Source of the DNA: Brassica napus
Lineage: Eukaryota; Streptophyta; Magnoliopsida; Brassicales; Brassicaceae
Assembly: GCF_020379485.1 (NCBI RefSeq)
Contig: NC_063452.1
Location: forward strand, 28,154,770-28,218,769
Direction of reading: 5' to 3'
DNA: 64,000 nucleotides
Made by a program: the position numbers and the translations under genes. The notes beneath the pieces were generated by a model that saw only the letters and a list, made by a program, of their open reading frames with translations, had not been told where the DNA came from and ran no database searches. Shown in pieces: positions 19,945 to 30,231 of the stretch (the stretch's first letter is position 1; every line of letters begins with the position of its first letter).

Positions 19945-21554
19945 GGCCATGTTCGTTTGCTCACCTAGGTGATCCATCTGGGCGAAGATGCAAATCAATG
20001 TTCGTTTTGTGCATTATAATGCTACATCCAGATGGATCACCCAGCTGAATTTTTAAAAACTCATCTCAAATTGTCACCCAAATGAAGGTGAGTCTTGATG
20101 GTGCATCTGGATGCAGATGCATCTAGTTCAGTCCAAAATGATTAATGACAAAAATGACTTTTTAAAATCAAAATATCATTTTCAAACCGTAAATTCTATT
20201 TTCTTGCATATACATTTTTCCGCTATAACCAAAAAATACATTTTCTCGCAAAAACTGAAAAACACATTCCCGCAAAAACCGCAAGATGCGTTTTTCCGCA
20301 AAAAAAAATGTAAAACGCACATTTCCATAAAAACACATTTTTCAGTCAAACCAGTAAAATCGTACTTTTCGACCAAAACCGAAAAACGCATTTTCCCGTC
20401 AAAACCGAAAAAACGCATTTTCCCGCCAAACCCCAAAAAAACGCATTTTCCCGCGAAATCCCAAAAAAATGCATATTCCCGCCAAAACTCCAAAAAGCAT
20501 TTTCCGGCCAAAACCGCAAAAAGCATTTTCTCGCCAAAACTGGAAAAACGCAATTTTCCCGCCAAAACCAGAAAAACACAATTTTCCCACAAAAACCGGA
20601 AAACAGAATTTTTCCGCCAAAACCGGAAAACGCAATTTTCCCGCCAAAACCGGAAAACACAATTTTCCCGCCAAAACCGAAAAACACAATTTTTCCGCCA
20701 AAACCTGAAAAATGCATTTTCCCGCCAAAACCAGAAAAACACAATTTTCCCGCGAAAACCAAAAAACACAATTTTCCCGCCAAAACCAAAAAAACACAAT
20801 TTTCTCGCCAAAACCGGAAAAATGCAATTTTCCCGCCAAAACCGGAAAATACAATTTTCCCGCCAAAACCGAAAAGCCGAATTTTCCCGCCAAAACCGGA
20901 AAAACGCATTTTCCCGCCAAAACCTGAAAAACACAATTTTCCCGCCAAAACCGGAAAAAATGGAATTTTCCCGCCAAAACCGGAAAAACGCATTTTCCCG
21001 CCAAAACCAGAAAAACACAATTTCCCGCCAAAACCGGAAAACACAATTTTCCCACCAAAATCGCGAAAAAGCTTTTCCCTCCAAAATCACGAAAAAAAAC
21101 TTTCCCGTCAAATCGTGAAAAAAAAACTTTTCTCGTTGAAAACACTTTTCCCGCCAAAACCGCAAAAATACACTTTTCCCGTCTAAACCGCAAAAACGTA
21201 TTTTTCGCCAAACCCATAAAAACATATTTTCCGCCGAAACCACGAAAATACACTTTTTCGCCAAAAACATATTTTTCTTCAAAAACCGCAAAAATATTTT
21301 CCGCCAAAACGGTAAAAATGTTATTTTTCCGCCAAAACATAAAAAATTATATTTTAGTCATTTTATTAACAATTCCACCTGGATGCAGATGAAAGTTAAA
21401 AATTGAAAAGCAAACGAACATAGTTGCATTCAGATGATTCATCTGGATGCATGGACGAAATGAAGAAACGAACAACACCCAGATGGAGCATCTAGATAAG
21501 ACATCTAGATGGACCATCTGAATGCATCTTCTAGATGTACAAACGAACAGGACC
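19945..21554. mobile_element. PIF/Harbinger-type non-autonomous element in intron 2 donor
   Basis: Ends are inverted: GGCCATGTTCGTTTG at 19945 and the complement of GGTCCTGTTCGTTTG ending at 21554. The flanking target duplication is TAA (19942-19944 and 21555-21557), as PIF/Harbinger elements make. Subterminal CATCTAGATG/CCATCTG motifs cluster at both ends, fitting transposase binding sites. No transposase is encoded; the interior is a minisatellite. Without the element the exon edge would read GCA then GTAAGTATAT, a near-ideal plant donor, so the insertion landed inside the 5' splice site. Confidence 0.85.
20225..21345. repeat. AT/GC-alternating minisatellite in the Harbinger element
   Basis: Several dozen units of about 27-30 bp with consensus TTTTCCCGCCAAAACCGGAA plus a short AA(A)CGCA(A) or ACACAA spacer. 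The central units (about 20630-21060) are the most regular and the edges decay. Because many units are multiples of three or vary by one base, several overlapping reading frames stay open on both strands (up to 369 codons). These are repeat products, not genes. Confidence 0.95.
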
Positions 21555-21639
21555 TAAGTATATATCTACAGCTGACTGACTACTTGTCGTCTAATATACG
21601 TACTTAGTCAATTAACTAAACCATACTCGTCTTTGCTTT

Positions 21640-21948
21640 GGAAATAACACATGGCACTGGGACTATTCTAGGCATAATGCTCAATATCTCTAAGATCGAG
21701 GACGCATTAGTGGTAGAAGAAAGCGTGTTTGATGGGATGACTAATCTTCAGTTTTTTTGATATTTCACCACTGTTTAAGGGATAAGCTGAACTTTCCTCT
21801 AGGTCTAAATTGTCTTCCTCGTAAACTCAGGTTACTGCGCTGGGACTACTGTCCATTGAGAGTTTGGCCCTCTACGTTCTCCACAAAGTTTCTGGTTGAA
21901 CTTATCATGCGGGGGAGCAAATTTGAGAAGTTGTGGGAAGGAATCCAG
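21640..21948 (+). pseudogene. TNL exon 3: first LRR
   Basis: Encodes GTGTILGIMLNISKIED, then VFDGMTNLQFF before a frameshift in a T run (about 21751-21757). It goes on in another frame with LPRKLRLLRWDYCPLRVWPS and FLVELIMRGSKFEKLWEGIQ, the standard start of the TNL LRR domain. The acceptor is not clear; the intron end near 21640 lacks an obvious AG right before the conserved start. The donor is CAG before GTAAAAC. Confidence 0.8.
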
Positions 21949-22014
21949 GTAAAACACTTTTGTATTGAAAAAAAGAAACATCTTGACTGACTGACTCTAA
22001 ACACATGAAGTGTG

Positions 22015-22190
22015 AACCAAGCGCTCGTAGCTTGGTGGTAAAGGAGGTACAGCTGTACTGTCCGCCACCCGGGTTCGAGTCTTGGTCACAACGGATTTAA
22101 CATCCCTTCCGTTGGGGCGCTGGACTCCTTACGAGGGGATAGTTGGGAATGTGACTACCCAGATACCAGAGTTACAAATAAAAAAAAAAA
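22015..22190 (+). mobile_element. tRNA-derived SINE in TNL intron 3
   Basis: A 176-bp insertion with a tRNA-like head: A-box-type TAGCTTGGTGGTAAAG and B-box GGTTCGAGTC about 35 bp later, then a tRNA-unrelated body and an A-rich tail. It is flanked by the perfect 16-bp target duplication AAACACATGAAGTGTG (21999-22014 and 22191-22206). It lies inside intron 3 in the sense direction. Confidence 0.95.
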
Positions 22191-22226
22191 AAACACATGA
22201 AGTGTGTGTGCCCTTTGTTTGTGCAG

Positions 22227-22538
22227 TCACTTAAGAATCTCAAGCGGATGGATTTGAGTGATGCCAGGAGCTTCCAAATCTCTCAAACGCCACTAACCTC
22301 GAGTCATTTCTTCTCTCGTTCTGCACGAGTCTATTGGAAATTCCTTCCTCTGTTGGAAACGGTACTAGTCTTAAGACACTGGATCTCAGTTGCACAAGTC
22401 TTGTGAACCTCCCATCCTCTATTTGTAATGCCACTAGTCTCGAGAAACTGATCCTAAGTGGTTGCTCCCGGTTGAAAACTTCCAGAGATCACCACAAACA
22501 TCCAAGAGCTCAATCTGAGTAGTACAGCAATCGAAGAA
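22227..22538 (+). pseudogene. TNL exon 4, early LRRs, frameshifted
   Basis: Begins SLKNLKRMDLSDA after the acceptor TTTGTGCAG. LRR pieces EIPSSVGNGTSLKTLDLSCT and SLVNLPSSICNATSLEKLIL follow in a different frame, then another shift near 22485 restores the frame of the last exon part. At least two frame changes occur in 300 bp. Confidence 0.85.
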
Positions 22539-23702
22539 ATGCCTTCATCTCTAAGGTTGTGGTCTTGTCTCTATAAACTAGAGATGCAGAGGTGCAGAAG
22601 CCTGAAGGTGTTTCCACCTGTTCCTGAAGGAATTGAAGAGCTGGACTTGAGTGATACATTAATAGAAGAAGTTCCTCCGTGGATCGAGAATCTCTCTCAG
22701 CTTCGACACTTGGCTATGTTCAGATGCTGGAAGCTGGACAACGTTTCATTATCAAGAATATCCAAGATGGTAGGTGTTTCTTGTATGCATATTACTCGTG
22801 GTGATAAGGATACCTCTAGGTATGTGGAAGTAAACATCAGGTGGTTTTCTGACTTCTTAAACCAGTGGACTTTACAGACGGACATGTTACAGATTTGTCT
22901 ACCAGAGACGGTTTACATTTCTCCACTGTCACTGTTCTTCATCCGTAATGATTTCAAGACTATTCCAGATTACATCAAACAACTTCCTCAACTAAAACAG
23001 CTTTCACTCTATGAATGTCGAAGTCTTGTATCGTTACCTCAGCCTCAAGATTCCCTTTCATCTCTAGATGCGGAGAACTGTGTCTCACTTGAGACAATAG
23101 ATGGCTCCTTTCACAATCCAGACATCCGTCTGAATTTTTTGAACTGCGTCAAGTTGAATCATGAGGCTAGAGAGCTCATCCAGACATCGGTTTGCAAACA
23201 TGCGCTTTTACCCGCTGGAGAAGTTTCCCGACACTTCATTCATCGAGCTACTGGAGGTTCCATAACAATCCATTTGAAAGAGAGGCATCTTCCTATGTTC
23301 TTGAAATTTAAGGCTTGTCTTTTAATGATCGACGACGAGGGCGATGTTGATGAGGAGGATGATGACTATGACGAGGAGGTCATATTCTATGGTGATTATG
23401 ATACTTACCCACATAGCGATCATTATAGGAAACAGGATACTATGAGGCTATCTTGTCGCGTCGACGGCAAACAGAATGGGGTCACTACTCGATATGGATC
23501 GAGTGTGCATATATTACCAACTCCACGTGCATTCACAGACCATATCTTTGTATTTGAAGCTTCTTTTTCTTTAGACGAGTGCAACAATCCTGAAGGAGAA
23601 AGCGAATTTGTCTTTGACTTCAAGGTTCACGATTACTTTTGGGTGATAAAAGAGTGTGGTCTTCAACTCTTGGAGCTCCCTCATGTTCATGAAGACGACT
23701 GA
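22539..23702 (+). pseudogene. TNL 3' part: late LRRs and C-JID, open frame
   Basis: One uninterrupted frame of 387 codons. It begins MPSSLRLWSCLYKLEMQRC with LRRs (PPVPEGIEELDLSDT, IEEVPPWIENLSQLRHL, TIPDYIKQLPQLKQLSL). It continues into the C-JID domain (LNFLNCVKLNHEARELIQ, HALLPAGEVSRHFIHRATG), which in TNLs such as RPP1 and ROQ1 helps contact the effector. An acidic insert rich in D/E lies at about residues 269-287. The frame is intact although the upstream exons are broken. The methionine at 22539 is internal to the gene, so translation from it would be unusual. Confidence 0.85.
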
Positions 23703-23851
23703 TGAGATGTTCCGATAGAGTACACAATTGGATGAAGAAGAATCTGGTGATGACGAGGAAAAGCATAAACCTGTCTCCTGCATATTTTAAAGGTAACATA
23801 CGAAGCAAAAAAGAGGAAAAAAATTTGTAAGAAATGGCAGGTAAGCAGATC

Positions 23852-23887
23852 TTTTTTTTTTTTTTTTTTTTTTTTGACATCAATGAA
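23852..23887 (-). mobile_element. 36-bp truncated retroposon with poly(A)
   Basis: A run of 24 T followed by GACATCAATGAA is flanked by the 13-bp direct repeat AGGTAAGCAGATC (23839-23851 and 23888-23900). Read on the minus strand this is about 12 bp of sequence plus a poly(A) tail between target-site duplications: the mark of a severely 5'-truncated LINE or SINE insertion. Confidence 0.8.
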
Positions 23888-23900
23888 AGGTAAGCAGATC

Positions 23901-24296
23901 ATTTGTATGCTTTCAAAGCTTTGTTGCTTTCTGAAAGAGAGCAACTCCTCATGGAAGATAAACGTTGGTGGGATAGGACTTTTATGGGATCCTTGTGGGG
24001 GAGAGAAGCAGAAGTTCCACTTGGCATATAAACACACACATTGTACACTCTACGAGAATAATTAAACAGTGAATACAAATAATTTACAAAATATCGTTGG
24101 ATATCTTGACTCTTCCTCTCCACTTGAAAATTGTGTATCCTTATCTATTTACTCGTCTTTACTCTTTTAGAGCACCTCCATCAGCAATATCAGGAAGTTC
24201 TAATCATTTAAAAAAATAATAATAATAACAAAATTAAAAAAAAAAAGCAAAAATTCTTAATTAAAATCTTTTAAGAAATTGTCTACATACTTAAGG
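23901..24296. other. TNL downstream region, no gene seen
   Basis: Contains short homopurine and A-rich runs (24208-24250). No coding sequence or named repeat is recognised up to the target duplication of the large LINE. Confidence 0.4.
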
Positions 24297-24335
24297 GACA
24301 AATGTCATTTTTTTTACAACAAAAGAACTACTTAA

Positions 24336-24870
24336 CTAAGAAACCGCCGTATTGGATAGCCAAACCGGAGGTGAAGAATCAACATATAACATAGCTAAAG
24401 GAGAACTCTTCGCACCACGTGCAGGCTGTCCGCCATTGTGTTTTGTACCCTTGGAATATGTCGAATTTTGAAATTAGGGAAGAAAATCTTACTGCGGTAA
24501 AACTCCTTCCATGTGTGTAGCAAAAATTTACCATTCTTCAGGTGACAACACCATCTTCACCAGTTGAGGACAATCCGTCGCAAATACTACATCTGAAAAC
24601 TGCAGGATCTTCATGCACTCCATCGCCCAGATAAATGCTTCACATTCCGCATGTAGAGGTGATAGGCTTCATCTTAGATTCATTGCTCCCATCATGGCGT
24701 CTTCTGTACTCTCTCGACAGTACCAACCCTGTCCAGTGAAGGCATCCTGCTCCCTCCATGCCCCATCAATATAGCAAACTCTGTTGCCCATATTGCCAAT
24801 TTGTGTCTGGCTGTAAATACTTATGTTGTTGTTCCAATAATTGCGCCTCAGCCCAAAGTGTTTCTTCAAT
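24336..24870 (-). pseudogene. LINE RNase H-like domain (minus LINE, 3' end)
   Basis: Minus-strand landmarks: CYIDGAWREQDAFTGQGW, LSPLHAECEAFIWAMECM, FATDCPQLVKMV and, after frame changes, the usual LINE end DSSPPVWLSNTAVS with its stop at 24338-24336. This is the RVT_3-type RNase H found at the end of plant L1 ORF2. It has at least two frameshifts and two in-frame stops. Confidence 0.85.
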
Positions 24871-24909
24871 CTTCTGGTTTACGCATTATTTCTTAAGGAT
24901 TTCCATTCC

Positions 24910-25553
24910 TATTTTGATAATTTTTTTCATTTGTATTTTTCCACATAATCCATTTCTATTCTGATAAACCCATTTAGTAAAACCTTATAATTAACCGTAG
25001 ATATACATTGCATCAATAACACGACCCAGTCTATAGAGAACCCCAACTTCAATAAAAGTCGCTGTAGAAAAATTCATTCTACTCTGTCATATGCCTTGCT
25101 CATATCTGTCTTGATTGCTAAAAACTTATCCTTGCAGCTATTGTTAGTACGTAGCCCATGGAACATCTCCTGTGCAATGAGAATATTATCTGAAATTAAC
25201 CTTCCTGAGACAAAGGCAGATTGAGTCTCCGATATCAGATTTGGTAATAAACCTTTTAGCCTCTGGCATAATACATTTGAAATGATTTTATAACCCACAT
25301 TGCATAAACTTATGGGTCTAAGCTCAGTCATTCGGTTTGGTCTCACCATCTTTGAAATGAGACAGATGTTTGTCAAATTAAGTCTATCATCAAACCTTCC
25401 CGTTCTCAAAAAATCATTAACCATGACAACTACATCATCCTTAATTATAGACCAAGACTGCTGGTAAAAAAGTGCAGTCATACCATCTGGTCCAGGGGTT
25501 TTTTCCGGGTGCATCATAAAGAGTGCAGCTTTAACCTCTTCTTTTGTTGCCAT
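24910..25553 (-). pseudogene. LINE reverse transcriptase N-half (minus LINE)
   Basis: The open minus frame 25553-25074 shows HPEKTPGPDGMTALFYQQ, LRPISLCNVGYKIISNVL, SETQSAFVSGRLISDNIL and TDMSKAYDRVE. It runs on in another frame to KVLLNG (about 24985). The catalytic FADD block, thumb and zinc-finger region that should follow are missing; sequence passes almost directly to the RNase H domain. Confidence 0.9.
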
Positions 25554-25766
25554 GGTTATCAGCCTTAGGTTCTGAGCTTCTGACTAAGGTAGGTACCTCC
25601 GCCAAGAAACCATCAAGATCCGCTGGCGAGGTTGTTCTGTGTTAACCCAATTTCCTTGCTCATTATGTAGCCCAATAATCCTATTATGAATGCGCCGTTG
25701 TTTTGTCAAAGCATGGTAAAATTTGGAATTTCTGTCCCCACAGGTATGCTACAGAGTTCTACTTTT

Positions 25767-26779
25767 CTATTCCCAATATTGTTCCTCATCTCGATACGCT
25801 TCCTGTAGTTTCCTTGAAACCTCCAAAACCTCCTCATTAGATTTAGTAAAATCCTTTTGAATTTCCTCCAGTGCATTTTGAAGCGTCTTTATTCTTTCCT
25901 TCCCATATGGTGGGTTATTTTTCCTCCAGACAGAAATCTCATGTCTACACCAATGTATCTTGTCTACAATTCCTACATTTCCCCTTACACGACTAGAGTT
26001 CCATCCTCGAGTAATTGAATCCATTAGGCCTTCTTCTCCTATCCACCTCTTATCAAAACGAAATGATTTCCTAAATTTCATTACTTTATCCTCAATTGTT
26101 GCCACAATTGGTCTGTGGTCTGATCCCACCATACACAAATATTCAACGAAAGAACATGGGAATAAATTATGCCAATCATTATTACCAAGAGCCCAGTCCA
26201 AACGACACATAACGACATGTCGTTGTCTCCTCCCGCTCCACGATATAGTATTTCCTAGGCTAGGAAATTCCATAAGACCACAATTATCGATCATATTATT
26301 AAAAGCCACAAAAGTGTATGCATGCCGAAGAGCACCACCTTGTTTCTCATGGTTCCTTCTAATCTCATTTAATCTCCAATAATAAACCATGGGTCATCCC
26401 GAGAGATGCCTATTCTCGTTAGCCTCTCCCAAACTGGTTCTCGGAGATTTTGATTTGGTTCCCCATACACAAAGGATAGGAATATCCGCTTACCTTTATA
26501 CTCCATTTCGATATCTATAATCCGGTTATTCGATGATATAATCTTCACCTTATAACTAGAGTCATAGAATAAAGCCAGACCACCACTTCTGCCATTAGGA
26601 TCAACAGTGTGAAGATGTCTAAAACCGAAGTGAAACTGAAAAGATTGAACAAACTCGAGTTGTTGTTTTGTCTCCGACAAAAACATAAACGCTGGTTTGT
26701 GTTTGTAGTAGATTTCCCGTAGATAACTAATAGTCCAACTGGTCCCAAGACCTTGACAATTCCAACTCAGAATCTTCAT
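25767..26779 (-). pseudogene. LINE endonuclease domain (minus LINE)
   Basis: AP-endonuclease-like EEP domain. It starts MKILSWNCQGLG at 26779 with FLSETKQ, GGLALFYD and SFVYGEPN, to WFIIGD near 26372. A frame change follows and the rest contains RRQRHVVMCRLDWALGN and GSDHRPIVATI. The catalytic N, E, D and H residues of the family are visible. A helical linker to RT follows to 25767. Confidence 0.9.
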
Positions 26780-27232
26780 TACCTAAATGATTTCACTTAT
26801 CGCAAAACTTATTACGGTTACTGATGAATCTACTACTGATATAATCCACCCAAATATATTCCAATAAAGATTCTTCCTGATTCGAACTTGTACCAAAAAG
26901 AAGCCAAATACGACCAGCATTACTGATATATTAATCTCCAAGACTAACACATTCAGTACCACATTCCGATACCGTATTAATAAGTATACAAATAAAGTTT
27001 GTGTAACAAAGAGCACCTCGAGATAAAATTACCCTCATAACAGAACCTTTCCATCATATACCAAAGATATACACTACAATCCCAGACTTTAAAAAACATT
27101 CCTTTATCTGTCCTGATTTCCTCACAATATATTTTAAACGGGCACGACCTTCCAAATGTTATCTCCACGGTGAAACCATTCCTGCCATAAGTATAACACG
27201 AGTCCCAGACATAAAACATAGGTTTTTTAGAT

Positions 27233-27795
27233 GAGAAATTCTTGGGTTCACCCCCTAGGGTGAACCTCTAGATTCACCAACCAATAGTGTTTGAGTAATT
27301 GATATTTAATATCTTTTAAAAAAGAAAACAAAATTGAATTTCCAAATAAGATTATATTTTTAAAATAAAACAATAAAAATACATAAAAATAGTTACAAAA
27401 AAAAAAATATTGGTAAATTTTAAAATTAAATCCTAGAGTTTATGATTTATCCAAGGGTTTAGGGTTTAGTGTTATTAAGATTTAGTTTTTAATGTATGAT
27501 TTAGGGTTTAAAATTTTCCAATGGTTTACGGTTTATCCAAGATTTAAGGTTTATAATTTAGGGTTTGGAGTTTAGGATTTAGGGTATAGGATTTAATATT
27601 TTGCTAACGGTTTAACAATATATTTTTTTTTGTAACTATTTTTATGTATTTTTATTGTTTTATTTTAAAAATATAATCTTATTTGGAAATTCAATTTTGT
27701 TTCCTTTTTTAAAAGATATTAAATATCAATTACTCAAACACTATTGGTTGGTGAATCTAGAGGTTCACCCTAGGGGGTGAACCAAAGAATTTCTC
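27233..27795. mobile_element. Mutator-type MITE with about 185-bp inverted repeats
   Basis: The ends read GAGAAATTCTTGGGTTCACC and, in reverse complement, GAGAAATTCTTTGGTTCACC; the inverted match goes on for about 185 bp with few mismatches. The flanking 9-bp repeat TTTTTAGAT (27224-27232 and 27796-27804) is the target size of Mutator-like elements. The loop (about 27430-27600) is rich in degenerate TTTAGGGTTTA words. No coding capacity. The transcript would form a long near-perfect hairpin, a possible small-RNA source. Confidence 0.95.
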
Positions 27796-27804
27796 TTTTT
27801 AGAT

Positions 27805-28322
27805 ATAATTTTACTGTAGGATTGTTTTCGCTCCCAGCCACAGTTCCCAAGTCTAGTCCTTAACCAGCGGTCCGAAGCCTCTTCCCACGCTTAGCAAACT
27901 GGATCTCTTCCTCTTTTGGCAAAAACACAATTCAAAGTACATCTACTTTTTGAACTTTTCCCAGTTCGGGATTATCGGTCACTGCAAGTCTCTGAAGCTT
28001 TACCCACCGGGTTCTTCCCCCGACCAGGGTCGGAGGGACCAGTCTCCGCCGCTCCTCCGCCGTTCCTACACCTGAGACTCCATGGCTGACCTTGCTGGAC
28101 ACTCCAAGATGGACCTCACCGCTGGAAGCTACTCTGTACTCTCTACAAGCCAACAAAAACCAGTCACAAGCTAAACCCCAACACCGCTAATACCCATTTC
28201 CTCATCTCTAGGACGTTTACAACATCAGATATCGACTGTACTGCTCCTGCGTGAGAGCTCTGTGTTTACTCAACAACTCTCAAAACCCTGGTCACAACAT
28301 CTCCTACCATACTCAAGCTACA
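27805..28322 (+). other. 5' leader of the plus LINE
   Basis: GC-richer leader typical of a plant L1 internal promoter region. No supported reading frame; the minus-strand frame at 27932-28156 is antisense. It ends right before the ORF1 start ACAATGAG. Confidence 0.5.
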
Positions 28323-29537
28323 ATGAGTGGTCGCTATTCAAGAGAAGAAAAGAAGAAATGGATTACGGCTCAAAACCAAGCTAAACGAAAGCCACTAGTA
28401 CAAATTCCAGATACAGATACTACTGCTCTGATTGAGGAAAAAAAATTTACCCTTATTGGGAGGGTAACAAACCCAACAGCTCAAAATACGAAGGCTCTGG
28501 TTGACTTCTTCCTCCAACACTGGAATGTTGCTGGTCGTTTCACCGGAAGAGCTCTGGGACCTCTCATGTTCCAATTCCGCTTTGAAAATGAAAGGGACCT
28601 CCTCACCATTCTCAACAAGGCCCCTTTTCATTTCAAAAGATGGATGCTACTCATCCAACGCTGGGAGCCAGTGGTCTCCGACAAATTCCCAGCTTATCTA
28701 CCCTTCTGGATTCAGATCCACGGAGTGCCTCTGCACTATTGGGAAGATGGAGCACTAAGAGCCATAGGAAAAGAACTAGGTGAGGTGGAAGACTGTATTC
28801 CCACTCAGGCCAAGGTTCGAGTCCTCATCAATGGTCTTAACCCTCTGGAGATGACAAGAGATATAAGCTTACCGTCTGGTGAGATAATACCAGTGAAGTT
28901 TGACAACGACAATCTTGAAAAACACTGCTTCAAATGTTTCTCCCTCACACATAAAAAGGATGATTGTCCCCTCTATGAAAACGCTCGCGAGCGGGGTAGA
29001 AGCCCACAATGGCTAGGAATATCCCAAAGCAACAGTATGGCTCGCCTTGATGAGAAAAGGAGGAAATATGAAGACATGAGAAGAGAAAAAGCTCCCCTCA
29101 TCAAGAAATATAGAGAACATTCACTGCTGTACTCAAGAAGAAACGATTATGATGATCGTCGAGAAGAACCACAGTACAAACCCAGACACCAGCGCAATTA
29201 CTCACCAGTGGTGAGTGAATATCGAAGAGGAGGAGAAGACCCCAGTAATGATAGGTCCCTCTCACGAGCCCCTAATGCTCAAAATGGAAGTAGAGGAAGC
29301 CTTCAAGTCGTTGACAGGCCAAACAAATATGTTGAGCCATATCGCAATAACAGAGACAAGCAGGAAGTTAAAGTTGAGTACAGGAGAGTACCTAGCCCGG
29401 AGGCAGGATCAAAATCTATCCAATCTCCGGCCCTACCTATTAGTCCACACTCATCAGACTTAAGAAGAACTCTGTCACGACGAGAAGAAGAAGAAGACTC
29501 TGATCCTCATATCTCTGCAGACAGACGCCTAAATTAG
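28323..29537 (+). pseudogene. LINE ORF1 (DUF4283 + CCHC), plus LINE
   Basis: 404 codons from MSGRYSREEKKKWI. It shows the DUF4283 nucleic-acid-binding fold (FTLIGRVTNP, FQFRFENERDLL, WMLLIQRWEP, FWIQIHGVPLHYW), then a CCHC knuckle CFKCFSLTHKKDDC and a long Arg/Ser/Glu-rich tail. The protein would coat the LINE RNA. The stop at 29537 looks premature: a further ORF1-like tail lies at 29778-30227, and the phrase PHSSDLRR near 29455 recurs near 29570, so a duplication or frame break separates the parts. Confidence 0.85.
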
Positions 29538-30227
29538 GACATACTGCTCCCACCTTCAATCCCACACTCATCAGACTTGAGAAGGTCTCTAACCCTCAGA
29601 GATGAGAGTGAGGAAAGGGGAGCTCAGTGAACTGCTGACAGAACCCCTGCAAAGGAACACCTCTCTTTACCCTCTAGTGGGACACCCTCTAATGGGAAGT
29701 CAAAACTTGATCATCAAGAAAACTCTATAAGCTCAAGTCGCCTGCAGGACATAGAGATCCAGTATCTGGAGGAAATAATGGAACCTCCACGCCTAGAGAG
29801 CAACTCTCGACCATCAGGCTCAAAACCACCGGGAGCTCTCAGTTCCCCACCAGCAGAAGCGTCCCCAATAAGAACACTTAGCGAAGATAGAAGACACGTC
29901 TCCCTGCATCTTGGACCCTTAGCTCCAAGCCCGACTGGCACTCCCATTCAGGCTCGTTTGTCTGAGAGACCAGTTATGACCACAAGGAGTGCTGCAAAAA
30001 GAAAAGAAGGAATCACCACACAGAAGAAGAAGTACAACATCAGCCCACTCCACGGAACCATCGTGAAGAAGAGGAGAGTAACCAAAATCCAAAGCTCCCC
30101 TAAAAGAAAGACTCAGGGAAGTAAAGCAGCAACACAAAACCAACAGAAAGGTTCCTCGAAGACCAAACTTATCCCAGCTATAACGAAGAAGCAAAAGGAT
30201 TTTCGGGCACACCCAAGCGCTCTTCCT
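29538..30227 (+). pseudogene. LINE ORF1 C-terminal tail (plus LINE)
   Basis: After a region with stops (29538-29777), an open frame gives RPSGSKPPGALSSPP and a Lys/Arg-rich end (RSAAKRKEGITTQKKK, KKRRVTK). Basic low-complexity tails of this type close ORF1 in plant LINEs just before ORF2. The first LSWNCQGIG of ORF2 follows within a few bases. Confidence 0.7.
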
Positions 30228-30231
30228 TAGC

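Larger units (their letters stand above)
18134..23702 (+). pseudogene. TIR-NBS-LRR resistance gene, RPP1-like, broken
   Basis: A whole TNL gene can be traced in order: hydrophobic N-terminal segment, TIR, NB-ARC, LRR, C-JID. Introns lie at the usual places (18714-18816; 19941 to about 21640; 21949-22226). TNL proteins are intracellular immune receptors; effector sensing makes the TIR an NAD-cleaving enzyme. Frameshifts lie in TIR exon 1 (two), in NB-ARC (after the P-loop and after FGQKFP), in exon 3 and in early exon 4 (several), so no full receptor can be made. Mobile elements occupy introns 2 and 3 and a Copia LTR replaces the promoter. The last 387 residues remain one open frame. Close to the RPP1/WsB group by its N-terminal hydrophobic leader and C-terminus. 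Confidence 0.9.

Noticed and set aside
20182..21340. Overlapping long minus-strand reading frames (369, 313 and 232 codons) and a 335-codon plus frame
   Set aside because: All lie in the minisatellite of the Harbinger element. Several frames are open at once with the same low-complexity repeat, which is a repeat artefact.
22040..22085. tRNA gene
   Set aside because: A- and B-box-like parts exist, but the tRNA fold is incomplete and the unit ends in an A tail between 16-bp direct repeats, so it is a SINE head.
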